Assembly: GCF_024437735.1 (NCBI RefSeq)
Contig: NZ_JANFQO010000013.1
Coordinates: 1-64,000, forward strand
Direction of reading: 5' to 3'
Length of the DNA: 64,000 bases
Origin: Tahibacter harae
GTDB lineage: Bacteria; Pseudomonadota; Gammaproteobacteria; Xanthomonadales; Rhodanobacteraceae
Shown: one piece after another, positions 16,521 through 24,098 of the stretch
How the letters are laid out: the number at the start of each line of letters is the position of its first letter
Position numbering within the stretch: position 1 is the stretch's first letter
Made by a program: the position numbers and the translations under genes
The notes under the pieces: model-generated
Databases searched by the model: none
The model's input: the letters and a program-made list of their open reading frames with translations, nothing else
Told to the model about the DNA's origin: nothing

Positions 16521-18593
16521 ATGAAATGGTCTTCCTGGATGCTGGCCGCGGCGATCAGCGGCGTTCTGGGCACGGCACACGCCGACAGCAGGCCGGCCGC
16601 GCCGGCCGCCGTCGCCGGCGTGGAATTGATCTCCCGCGATGCCTTGTTCGGTAATCCAGAAAAGGGCGCCGTGCAGCTCAGCCCGGACGGCAAATACCTG
16701 AGCTGGGTGGCGCCGCTGGACGGCGTGCTGAATATCTGGGTCGCGCCGGCGGAGGATCCGTCCAAGGCCCGCGCCGTCACCGACGACAAGGCCCGCGGCA
16801 TACGCCAGTACTTCTGGAGCTACCGCGCCAATACCCTGCTGTACCTGCGCGACAGCGGCGGCGACGAGAACTTCCACCTGAATTCGGTCGACGTGGCCAG
16901 CGGCACGCGCCGCGACCTCAGCGACTACCCCAAGACCCGCGCCCAGTTCGTCCAGGCCAGCCATCTGCATCCGGACCACGTGCTGGTCGGCATGAACGAC
17001 CGCGACGCCACCTGGCACGACCTGTACAAGGTCAACCTCGCCGACGGCAAGCGCGAGCTGGTGCACAAGAACGAGCAGGAGATCGCGGGCTACTACGCCG
17101 ACGCGAACCTTGCCGTGCGCATGGTGCAGAAGGCGCGCAAGGACGGCGGCCAGGACCTGCTCGAACCCGACGGCAAGGGCGGCTGGAAAAAGAGTTCGGA
17201 CATTCCGTTCGAGGACAGCCTGACCACCGCCGCGCTGGGCTATACCACCGACGGCAAGACCCAGTACTACGTCGACTCGCGCGGCCGCGACACCGCCGGC
17301 CTGATCGCGGTGGACCTGGCCAGCGGCAAGAAGACCGTGATGGCCGAGGACAAGCGCGCCGATGTGGGCGAGGAAGTGCTGGCGGATCCGAAAACCGGCG
17401 TGATCCAGGCGGTCGCGGTGGACTACCAGCGCAGCGAGTGGAAGGCGCTGGATCCGGCCATAGACGCGGATCTGAAAACCCTGCGCAACCTGGGCCCGGG
17501 CACCTTCGCGGTGAACACGCGCACGCTGGACGACAAGACCTGGGTGATCGCCTACAGCGCGGCGGAAAACCCCGTCGTGTACTACCGCTACGAGCGCCAG
17601 CCCGGCGCCGCCGGCAAGCTGGTCAAGCTGTTCGCCGGCCGTCCGGCGCTGGAAGGCAAGCCGCTGGTGCCGATGTGGCCGCAGGAGATCAAGGCGCGCG
17701 ACGGCCTGACTCTGGTCAGCTACCTCACCCTGCCGCGCGGCGCCGACGCCAACAACGACGGCAAGGCCGACCAGCCGCTGCCGCTGGTGCTGCTGGTGCA
17801 CGGCGGTCCCTGGGCGCGCGACGGCTACGGCTACAACGCCAGCCACCAGTGGCTGGCCAACCGCGGCTACGCAGTGCTCAGCGTGAACTACCGCGGCTCC
17901 ACCGGCTTCGGCAAGGCCTTCATCGGCAAGGGCGACCAGCAATGGGCCAAGACCATGCACGATGATCTGATCGACGCGGTCGACTGGGCGGTGAAGAGCG
18001 GCGTCACCACGAAAGACGATGTCGCCATCATGGGCGGCAGCTACGGCGGCTACGCCACCCTGGTCGGCCTGACCTTCACGCCGGAGGCGTTCAAGTGCGG
18101 CGTCGACATCGTCGGCCCGTCCAACCTCAACACCTTGCTGTCGACCATTCCGCCGTACTGGGCCGCGTTCCTGGAGCAGTTCGCCAAGCGCGTCGGCGAT
18201 CCGCGCACCGAGGACGGCAAGAAGCTGCTGGCCGAACGTTCGCCGCTGAGCCGCGTCGGCGACATCAAAAGGCCGCTGCTGATCGGCCAGGGCGCGAACG
18301 ATCCGCGCGTCAAGCAGGACGAGAGCGACCAGATCGTCAAGGCGATGAAGGCCAAGAACATTCCGGTCACCTACTTGCTGTTCCCGGATGAAGGCCACGG
18401 CTTCGCCCGGCCGGCCAACAGCAAGGCGTTCAATGCGGTGGCGGAAGGCTTCCTGTCGCAGTGCCTGGGCGGCCGCGCCCAGCCCATCGGCGAGGACTTC
18501 AAGGGTTCCAGCATCAGCGTGCCGGAAGGCGCGGCCGGCGTGCCGGGGCTGGCGGATGCGCTGAAGTCACATAAGCAAGAAGTGAAGAAGTAA
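16521..18593 (+). CDS. S9 family (prolyl oligopeptidase/acylaminoacyl peptidase-type) peptidase
   Basis: A 690-residue exported peptidase. The signal peptide is MKWSSWMLAAAISGVLGTAHA. The middle region (about 40-400) is a WD-like beta-propeller (LSPDGKYLSWVAPLDGVLNIWV). The catalytic alpha/beta-hydrolase domain has LVLLVHGGPWARD, the nucleophile motif GGSYGGY (Ser507) and DEGHGF (His626), with the Asp expected near GANDPRV. The order (propeller then hydrolase) and GxSxGG motif are those of S9B/S9C dipeptidyl or acylaminoacyl peptidases. The ATG at 16521 follows GGAGCAAG; upstream frame is not signal-like. Probably periplasmic and used in peptide scavenging. Confidence 0.92.
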   Translation: MKWSSWMLAAAISGVLGTAHADSRPAAPAAVAGVELISRDALFGNPEKGAVQLSPDGKYLSWVAPLDGVLNIWVAPAEDPSKARAVTDDKARGIRQYFWSYRANTLLYLRDSGGDENFHLNSVDVASGTRRDLSDYPKTRAQFVQASHLHPDHVLVGMNDRDATWHDLYKVNLADGKRELVHKNEQEIAGYYADANLAVRMVQKARKDGGQDLLEPDGKGGWKKSSDIPFEDSLTTAALGYTTDGKTQYYVDSRGRDTAGLIAVDLASGKKTVMAEDKRADVGEEVLADPKTGVIQAVAVDYQRSEWKALDPAIDADLKTLRNLGPGTFAVNTRTLDDKTWVIAYSAAENPVVYYRYERQPGAAGKLVKLFAGRPALEGKPLVPMWPQEIKARDGLTLVSYLTLPRGADANNDGKADQPLPLVLLVHGGPWARDGYGYNASHQWLANRGYAVLSVNYRGSTGFGKAFIGKGDQQWAKTMHDDLIDAVDWAVKSGVTTKDDVAIMGGSYGGYATLVGLTFTPEAFKCGVDIVGPSNLNTLLSTIPPYWAAFLEQFAKRVGDPRTEDGKKLLAERSPLSRVGDIKRPLLIGQGANDPRVKQDESDQIVKAMKAKNIPVTYLLFPDEGHGFARPANSKAFNAVAEGFLSQCLGGRAQPIGEDFKGSSISVPEGAAGVPGLADALKSHKQEVKK

Positions 18594-18599
18594 AACCAT

Positions 18600-18628
18600 G
18601 CGGCCGCGCCGGTCTCCGGCGCGGCCGC
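18600..18628. terminator. Strong hairpin between convergent genes
   Basis: A perfect 13-base inverted repeat (GCGGCCGCGCCGG and its complement) around a TCT loop, 6 bases after the S9 peptidase stop and 15 bases before the end of the reverse-strand small membrane gene. On the reverse strand it is followed by a short T run (GGTTTTA). Position between convergent stops suggests a bidirectional terminator. Confidence 0.7.
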
Positions 18629-18643
18629 TGCATCAGGGCCGGC

Positions 18644-18946
18644 TCAGTCCGGCGTGCGCTGCCGCACCGGCGGCGGAACCTGTCCCGGCGCACCCGCCGC
18701 GCGCTGCTGCTGGGACTGTTGCTGTTGCTGCTGCGCGCGGGCGCGCACCTGGGCCAGCACTTCCGGGGTAAGCAGGGCCGAATCCGGCCGCGAGGTCGCC
18801 TCGATGCGCGCCGCGGCGAAGGCGAATACCGCGCAGAACATACCGATGAAGGCGATGCCCAGTCCCAGGGCCATCAGGCCGGGGCTGTAGGTCAGTATGG
18901 CCAGGGTCAGCCCGGCAAGGGACAGCAGAACCCAGAAAACCCGCAT
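18644..18946 (-). CDS. Small membrane protein with Gln-rich tail
   Basis: A 100-residue protein. Two hydrophobic helices (MRVFWVLLSLAGLTLAILTYS and GLMALGLGIAFIGMFCAVFAFA) are followed by a cytosolic tail with a glutamine run (QQQQQQSQQQ) and a Pro-rich end. ATG 18946 is chosen because GGAG lies 6 bases upstream; the GGAG itself sits in an upstream in-frame ATG (18958), so the first ATG is less likely. No family recognised. It is divergent from the phosphoramidate-type operon, with its start about 100 bases from the operon's first coding sequence. Confidence 0.7.
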   Translation of the reverse strand: MRVFWVLLSLAGLTLAILTYSPGLMALGLGIAFIGMFCAVFAFAAARIEATSRPDSALLTPEVLAQVRARAQQQQQQSQQQRAAGAPGQVPPPVRQRTPD

Positions 18947-19059
18947 GGCTAACTCCATGTTTACATTCGTTCGCGCGGCCGGATGATAGCGTAGCCGCCG
19001 TTTGTCGCTGCGCCGGCCGTCGTGGCATCGGCAGCGTCGATCCCGCAGGAAGCGCCCAC

Positions 19060-19836
19060 ATCGGAAACGAATTTCCACTGCGCGTCGGCGTCAGCGCCCG
19101 ACTGCGCGAAGGCAGCCCCGCCGCACCCGGCGGCGGGCGCAAGGACCTGCTCGGCGTCGAGAGCAGCCTGCTCGGCCTCGTCGCCGATGCCGGCGGCCTG
19201 CCGCTGGTGCTGGCCTGCCCGCCCGGCTACGCGGCGGCACCGCTGCGCCGCCTGGCGCAGCACCTGATCGCCAGCGTCGACGCCCTGCTGCTGCAGGGCG
19301 GCGCCGACGTGGCGCCGGAATCCTACGGCGCTGCCGCGCTGCGGCCGGAATGGCGCGGCGACCGGCAGCGCGACCGCTTCGAGCTGGAACTGCTGGAAGC
19401 GGCGCTGGCCGCGGACAAGCCGGTGCTCGGCATCTGCCGCGGCTGCCAGCTGCTCAACGTGGCCTACGGCGGCAGCCTGTACCAGGACCTGGCCGCGCAG
19501 CGCCCCGGCAGCCTGGCCCACGCGCTGCCGCAGCAGTACGACGCGCACGAACACGCCCTGCGTCTGGCGCCCGGCGGCCTGCTCGCGGGCTGGCATGGCG
19601 CCGGCGCCGGCCGGGTGACGTCGGCCCATCACCAGGGCATAGACCGGCTGGGCGGCGAACTCGCTGTCGAGGCCTGGTGTGCCGAGGACGGCCTGGTCGA
19701 AGCCGTGCGCGCCGGCAGCGGCTGGGTGCTGGGTGTGCAGTGGCATCCGGAATTCCATGCCGGCCGCGCCGGGCTGCTGCCGGCGCAGCCGCTGCTGGAC
19801 GATTTCCTCGCCGCGGCGCGGCGGAGCCGGGCTTGA
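19060..19836 (+). CDS. Class I glutamine amidotransferase-like (C26) hydrolase; candidate gamma-glutamyl-CDP-amidate hydrolase
   Basis: Peptidase C26/PuuD-like hydrolase with an intact catalytic set: nucleophile Cys in LGICRGCQLLNV and the His-Glu pair in GVQWHPEF (Cys126, His229, Glu231 if counted from 19060). The conserved N-terminal strand and helix (LRVGVSARL, LGVESSLLGLVADAGGLPLVL) are encoded well upstream of the first conventional start, a GTG at 19207, so translation must begin earlier. No ATG, GTG or TTG occurs in that frame back to 18961. An ATC at 19060, 7 bases after AGGAAG, and a CTG at 19078 are candidates, so the start given is uncertain. By family and neighbours it corresponds to Campylobacter Cj1417, which cleaves CDP-L-glutamine to glutamate and cytidine diphosphoramidate. 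It overlaps the next gene (TTGA). Confidence 0.8.
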   Translation: MGNEFPLRVGVSARLREGSPAAPGGGRKDLLGVESSLLGLVADAGGLPLVLACPPGYAAAPLRRLAQHLIASVDALLLQGGADVAPESYGAAALRPEWRGDRQRDRFELELLEAALAADKPVLGICRGCQLLNVAYGGSLYQDLAAQRPGSLAHALPQQYDAHEHALRLAPGGLLAGWHGAGAGRVTSAHHQGIDRLGGELAVEAWCAEDGLVEAVRAGSGWVLGVQWHPEFHAGRAGLLPAQPLLDDFLAAARRSRA

Positions 19837-22103
19837 ATACCTCGCCGCTGGCTGTCGCGCCGTCCTCCGCCTGGCTGGGCAAGGGCGCGACCCTGCTGCA
19901 TCTGGCGCCGCTGCTGCGCCACAGCCGCGTGCCGCCGGGCCAGCTGCTCAGCCGCCATGCCTGGCAGCAGGAACGCGAAGCCTGCCTGCAGCGCCTGCGC
20001 GCCGAATTCGCCGGCGTGGCGGTGGCCGTGCGCAGTTCGCGGGTGGACGAGGATGCGGCGCAGCAGTCCCAGGCCGGCCGCTATCGCAGCCTGCTCGATG
20101 TGCCGGCCGGCGATGGCGCCGCCCTGGCCGCGGCGATAGAAGCGGTATTCGCCAGTTACGGCCCGTGCCGTGCCGACGACGCATTATTCGTGCAGCGCAT
20201 GGCCGCCGCGCGCCTGTGCGCAGTCGCCGCCACCCACGCGGTGGAGGACGGCGCCGATTACTACGCCTTCAGCCTGGCCGCCGGCACGCGCACGGATGCG
20301 GTGACGCGCGGCGATGCGGCGGTCGATACCGTCTATCTCGCCCACGAGGCGCCGCCGCCGGCGCAGCACGACCTGGCCCTGCTGCACCGCGCCCTGCGGG
20401 AACTGCGCGAACACTGCGGGCCGCAGCCGCTGGAAGCCGAGCTGGTGATCGCCGGCGACGAAGTATTCCTGCTGCAGGCGCGGCCGCTGCTGCTGCGCCG
20501 CGCACCGGCGGCGGCCGCGCCGCGCCGGCAGGCGCTGGCGCAGGCGGCCGCCGCGCTGGCGCAGCCCTCGCCGACCTGCGCCGGGGAGCTGCGCGTACTC
20601 GCCCTGATGCCCGACTGGAACACCGCCGAACTGCTCGGCAGCCAGCCGCGGCCGCTGGCCCTGGCCCTGTTCCGCCATGCCATCGGCGCGCGCGCCTGGC
20701 ACGCGGCGCGGCGCCTGCTGGGCTACCGCCGCCTGCGCGGTGTGCCGTTGCTGCAGCCGCTGGCCGGCAGGCCCTACATCGACGTGCGCGCCAGTGCGAA
20801 TTCCCTGCTGCCGCCGCTGCCGCCCGGCCAGGCCGCCGCGCTGGCCGACGCCTGGCAGCAGCGCCTGCTGGAACAGCCGCAGCTGCACGACAAGTACGAA
20901 TTCGAGATCGCCCAGACCTGCGTCGATTTCGATTTTGCCCGGCAATGGCAGCAGCGCTATGCCGGCCTGCTCGCGCCGACGGCCCTGGCCGGCTACCGCG
21001 AACGGCTGCGGCGCATCACCGCGCGCTGCATCGCGCCGTTGACCCTGCAGCAGGCCCTGGCGGCGCTGAACGCACTGGCGCAGCGGCCGCCGGCGGATCA
21101 GGCCGCGAACCGGCGCACCTGTACCCGCGCCGGGCTGGTTTTCGCGCTGATCGCACGCCTGGCCTTCGTGTTCGAGGCCCTGCTGCGCTCGGCCGTGGCA
21201 CGCGGCGCGCTCAGCGCCGAACGCCTGCTGCATCTGCAGCGCAGCAGCCACGGTGTCACGCGCGCCTTCCTGCGCCAGGGCGCGGCCGCGCGCGGCGGCT
21301 ACGGTTTCCTGCGCGCCGGCACCTTCGAGATCACCACGCCGCGGCTGGCCCAGCTGGAACTGGTCGGCGCGGTGCCGCCGCATGGCGCACACGCGCCGCC
21401 GCCGTTCGCGGCGACGCCGGCCGAGCAGGCCGCCCTGGCCGCGCTGCTGCGCGAAAGCGGTTACGGCCTGACGCCGCAGCAATTGCTGGCCGGTTACGCG
21501 CGGACGCGCGAAGCCCGGGAAAAAAGCAAATATTTCCTTTCGCAACAAGTATCGCTGGTGCTGGAACAGCTGGCCCAGGCCGGCGCCGCCCGGGGCCTGG
21601 ACCGCGAAACCCTGAGCTGGCTGGAACTGCCGGCCGCCACGGAATTCCACCGCGACCAGGCCGCCGCTGCCGCCGCCGCGGCGCGCGCGGTCCACACTGC
21701 CGATGCCCTGCTGCGCCTGCCGCTGGTGCTGGATCCGCGCCGGCCGCTGCAGCAGGTGCATATCGCCGCCGGCACGCCGACCTTCATCGGCCGCGGGCGC
21801 GCCACCGCGCCCCTGTGCCGGGTGGATGCGGCCACTGCGCCGGCCGCCGTGCCGGCCGGTGCCATCCTGGCCATCGCCGGCGCCGATCCCGGCTACGACT
21901 GGATCTTCACCCGCGCGCCGGCGGGGCTTGTCACGGCCTACGGCGGGCCGAACTCGCACATGGCCATACGCTGTGCCGAACTGGGCATACCGGCCGTGCT
22001 CGGCCTGGGCCCGGAACGCTGGCAGCGCCTGGCCCGCGCCAGCCATCTGAGCCTGGATGCCCAGGCCCAGCTCATCACCGCATGGAGCGACGACAACCCA
22101 TGA
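19833..22103 (+). CDS. PEP-synthase-like kinase; candidate L-glutamine kinase
   Basis: A 756-residue protein. The N-terminal part is a PEP/pyruvate-binding ATP-grasp-like domain (VAVAVRSSRVDED at about 63-73, AGRYRSLLDV, VQRM, ELVIAGDEVFLLQARPLLLR). The C-terminal part is a PEP-utiliser swivelling domain with the phospho-His motif GGPNSHMA (His709) followed by ELGIPAVLGLG. True PEP synthases have an additional PEP/pyruvate TIM barrel; here the central 400 residues are different. This matches glutamine kinase Cj1418, which uses ATP to phosphorylate the glutamine amide nitrogen. The start is a TTG overlapping the preceding TGA (TTGA), with GGAG 8 bases upstream. The stop overlaps the methyltransferase ATG. 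Confidence 0.85.
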   Translation: MNTSPLAVAPSSAWLGKGATLLHLAPLLRHSRVPPGQLLSRHAWQQEREACLQRLRAEFAGVAVAVRSSRVDEDAAQQSQAGRYRSLLDVPAGDGAALAAAIEAVFASYGPCRADDALFVQRMAAARLCAVAATHAVEDGADYYAFSLAAGTRTDAVTRGDAAVDTVYLAHEAPPPAQHDLALLHRALRELREHCGPQPLEAELVIAGDEVFLLQARPLLLRRAPAAAAPRRQALAQAAAALAQPSPTCAGELRVLALMPDWNTAELLGSQPRPLALALFRHAIGARAWHAARRLLGYRRLRGVPLLQPLAGRPYIDVRASANSLLPPLPPGQAAALADAWQQRLLEQPQLHDKYEFEIAQTCVDFDFARQWQQRYAGLLAPTALAGYRERLRRITARCIAPLTLQQALAALNALAQRPPADQAANRRTCTRAGLVFALIARLAFVFEALLRSAVARGALSAERLLHLQRSSHGVTRAFLRQGAAARGGYGFLRAGTFEITTPRLAQLELVGAVPPHGAHAPPPFAATPAEQAALAALLRESGYGLTPQQLLAGYARTREAREKSKYFLSQQVSLVLEQLAQAGAARGLDRETLSWLELPAATEFHRDQAAAAAAAARAVHTADALLRLPLVLDPRRPLQQVHIAAGTPTFIGRGRATAPLCRVDAATAPAAVPAGAILAIAGADPGYDWIFTRAPAGLVTAYGGPNSHMAIRCAELGIPAVLGLGPERWQRLARASHLSLDAQAQLITAWSDDNP

Positions 22104-22846
22104 CCCCGCTGGACTGGGACTACAGCGCGCTGGCCGCGCACTACAACCGCCGCGCGCCCTACGCCGAGGATGCGCTGGACCAGCTGCTGCACGCACTGGC
22201 GCTGCCGGCGCAGGCCGCCGTGGCCGACATCGGCGCCGGCACCGGCCGGCTCAGCCTGCCGCTGCGCCGGCGCGGCCTGCGCGTGACTGCGGTCGAACCC
22301 AATGCGGCCATGCGCGCGGTGGGCCGCCAGGACGGCCTCGATTACGTCGCCGCGCGCGGCGAGGCCACCGGCCTGGCCGCGGCCAGCTTCGACCTGGTCA
22401 GCTACGGCTCGTCCTTCAATGTGCTGCAGCCCGCCGCGGCGCTGCGGGAAGCGGCACGGCTGCTGCGCCCCGGCGGCGTCATCGCGCTGCTGTGGAACCA
22501 CCGCGATCTGGACGATCCGCAGCAGCAGGCCGTGGAACAGGCGATACGCCGCCATGTGCCCGGCTACGGCTACGGCAGCCGGCGCGAGGATCCCGCCGCC
22601 GAGATCGCGCGCAGCGGTCTGTTCGGCCCGGTGCAGCAAGTGCAGCAGCGTTTCCTGCATCACACCACGCGCACCGATTTCGTCGAGGGCTTCCGCGCCC
22701 ACGCCACGTTGCTGCGCCAGGCCGGCGCGGCGCGCGAGGCAGTACTGCGCGACATCGACGCGGTATTCGGCGACAGCGGGCAGCTCGCCGTGCCTTTCCA
22801 CACGCGCATCTGGTGGGCGCGCCGGGGGACTGCATGCACGCCGTGA
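22100..22846 (+). CDS. Class I SAM-dependent methyltransferase
   Basis: A 248-residue methyltransferase with motif I VADIGAGTGRLSLPL (about 41-55), the acidic loop VTAVEPNAAM, motif IV SFDLVSYGSSFNVLQ and LRPGGVIALLWNHRD. It resembles the methyltransferase 11/25 group. In C. jejuni the phosphoramidate genes are linked to two methyltransferase genes (Cj1419, Cj1420) needed for the O-methyl group, so O-methylation of the phosphoramidate or of its acceptor is the contextual guess. The ATG overlaps the kinase stop (ATGA) and its end overlaps the nucleotidyltransferase start by 13 bases. Confidence 0.85.
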   Translation: MTPLDWDYSALAAHYNRRAPYAEDALDQLLHALALPAQAAVADIGAGTGRLSLPLRRRGLRVTAVEPNAAMRAVGRQDGLDYVAARGEATGLAAASFDLVSYGSSFNVLQPAAALREAARLLRPGGVIALLWNHRDLDDPQQQAVEQAIRRHVPGYGYGSRREDPAAEIARSGLFGPVQQVQQRFLHHTTRTDFVEGFRAHATLLRQAGAAREAVLRDIDAVFGDSGQLAVPFHTRIWWARRGTACTP

Positions 22847-23595
22847 TCCTCGCCGCCGGATGCGGTTCGCGCATGGGCCGGCTCACGCGCCGGCGGCCCA
22901 AGGCGCTGCTGCGCCTGGGCGGGCGCACGCTGCTGCAATGGCAGCTCGCCGCCCTGGCCGCGGCCGGCATCGACGAAGTCAGCGTGGTCGGCGGCCACGC
23001 TGCCGAAGCCCTGCCCCCGGTGCTGCGCCAGGTGCGCAATCCGCAGTGGCTGCACAGCGGTCCCATCGCCTCGCTGCGCGCAGCGCAGCCGCAGCGGCTG
23101 GGCACCGTGCTGCTGGTCTACGGCGACGGCGTATTCCATCCGGACTACGCCCGCGCGCTGCGCGCCTCCAGTGCCGATATCGCCATCACCGTGGACCGGC
23201 GCTGGCACAAACTCTGGTCGCTGCGCTTCGCCGATGTGCTCAGCGACGCAGAGACCCTGCGCATGCGCGACGGCCGCCTGCTGGAGATCGGCGCGCGCAG
23301 CCACGACCTGGCCGCAGTCGAAGGCCAGTTCACCGGCCTGGTGCGCTTCTCCGCGCGGGGCTGGGCCCAGGCCCAGGCGCTGCTGGACGAACTCGAGCCG
23401 GCTGCCGCGCAGAAGCTCGACACCACCGGCCTGCTCGCGCGGCTGCTGCGGCGCGGCGCGGCCATAGAAACCGTGGCCATGGACGGACGCTGGTGCGAAG
23501 TCGACAGCGCGCGCGACCTGGCCCTGTACCGCTGGCTGGCCTACCGCTGCCCGGGCTGGAGCCACGACTGGCGCTGGGCCGAGGGCGCCGCATGA
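22834..23595 (+). CDS. NTP-transferase; candidate CTP:phosphoglutamine cytidylyltransferase
   Basis: A 253-residue GT-A-fold nucleotidyltransferase. The signature AVILAAGCGSRMGRLT (residues 3-18) with RPKALL (Lys23) binds the NTP, VYGDGVF carries the metal-binding Asp, and WCEVDSARDL near the C-terminus is the second metal site typical of LicC/Cj1416-type cytidylyltransferases. In the Campylobacter pathway Cj1416 joins CMP from CTP to L-glutamine phosphate. An alternative assignment is phosphocholine or sugar-phosphate cytidylyltransferase, but no choline or sugar genes are nearby. The ATG lies within the methyltransferase end; the stop overlaps the next ATG (ATGA). Confidence 0.88.
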   Translation: MHAVILAAGCGSRMGRLTRRRPKALLRLGGRTLLQWQLAALAAAGIDEVSVVGGHAAEALPPVLRQVRNPQWLHSGPIASLRAAQPQRLGTVLLVYGDGVFHPDYARALRASSADIAITVDRRWHKLWSLRFADVLSDAETLRMRDGRLLEIGARSHDLAAVEGQFTGLVRFSARGWAQAQALLDELEPAAAQKLDTTGLLARLLRRGAAIETVAMDGRWCEVDSARDLALYRWLAYRCPGWSHDWRWAEGAA

Positions 23596-24098
23596 GCGTG
23601 CTCTGGATCACCGGGCTGGCCGGTGCCGGCAAGACCACCCTGGCTGCGCTGGTCGCCGCCGTGATCGGCAGCGATGCGGCCGCGCCGGCCGCCGGCGTAC
23701 GGCACTTCGATGGCGACGCCGTGCGGCGCGAACTGGGCGAGCTGGGCCGCGGCTACACGCGCGAGCAGCGCCTGGCCGTGGCCAGGCATATCGCCGGCCT
23801 CGCCATCGCCCACAGCCGGCGCGGCGGCTGCGCGGTGGTTTCCACCATTTCGCTTTTCCATACCGTGCATGCGCACAACCGCGCCGCCGGCGTGGATTAC
23901 TTTGAAGTGCTGCTGGATTGCGCCGGGGAAACGCGCGAACAGCGCCTGGCCGCGCGCGGCCTGCAGGGACCGCGCGTGGGGGCGGAAATCGCGGCGGAAT
24001 TCCCGCTTGCGCCGCATCTGCGCCTGGACAGCGGCCGCGCCACGCCGCCGCGCCTGGCGCAACAGCTGCTGCAAGCCTGGCGCCGCCGCCATGTTTGA
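23592..24098 (+). CDS. APS-kinase-like P-loop kinase; candidate CDP-amidate 3'-kinase
   Basis: A 168-residue P-loop kinase. Walker A is GLAGAGKTT (residues 8-16), followed by FDGDAVRRELGELGRGYTREQR, the acceptor-binding segment of adenylylsulfate kinases (DGDxxR). True APS kinases are usually somewhat longer and sit with ATP-sulfurylase genes; none is present here. Cj1415 of C. jejuni is an APS-kinase homologue that phosphorylates cytidine diphosphoramidate at the 3'-OH. The operon context favours that role. Its ATG overlaps the cytidylyltransferase stop and its stop overlaps the sulfotransferase-like start by 8 bases. Confidence 0.87.
   Translation: MSVLWITGLAGAGKTTLAALVAAVIGSDAAAPAAGVRHFDGDAVRRELGELGRGYTREQRLAVARHIAGLAIAHSRRGGCAVVSTISLFHTVHAHNRAAGVDYFEVLLDCAGETREQRLAARGLQGPRVGAEIAAEFPLAPHLRLDSGRATPPRLAQQLLQAWRRRHV

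Noticed and set aside
20184-22196. Long minus-strand frame inside the PEP-synthase-like gene
   Set aside because: Arg/Gln/Gly-rich translation typical of a shadow frame, no domain.
19833-24098. Sulfate assimilation or ordinary PEP synthase explanation for the kinases
   Set aside because: No ATP sulfurylase, CysD/N or PAPS reductase genes beside them, and a glutamine amidotransferase plus nucleotidyltransferase in the same overlapping operon fit phosphoramidate chemistry better.
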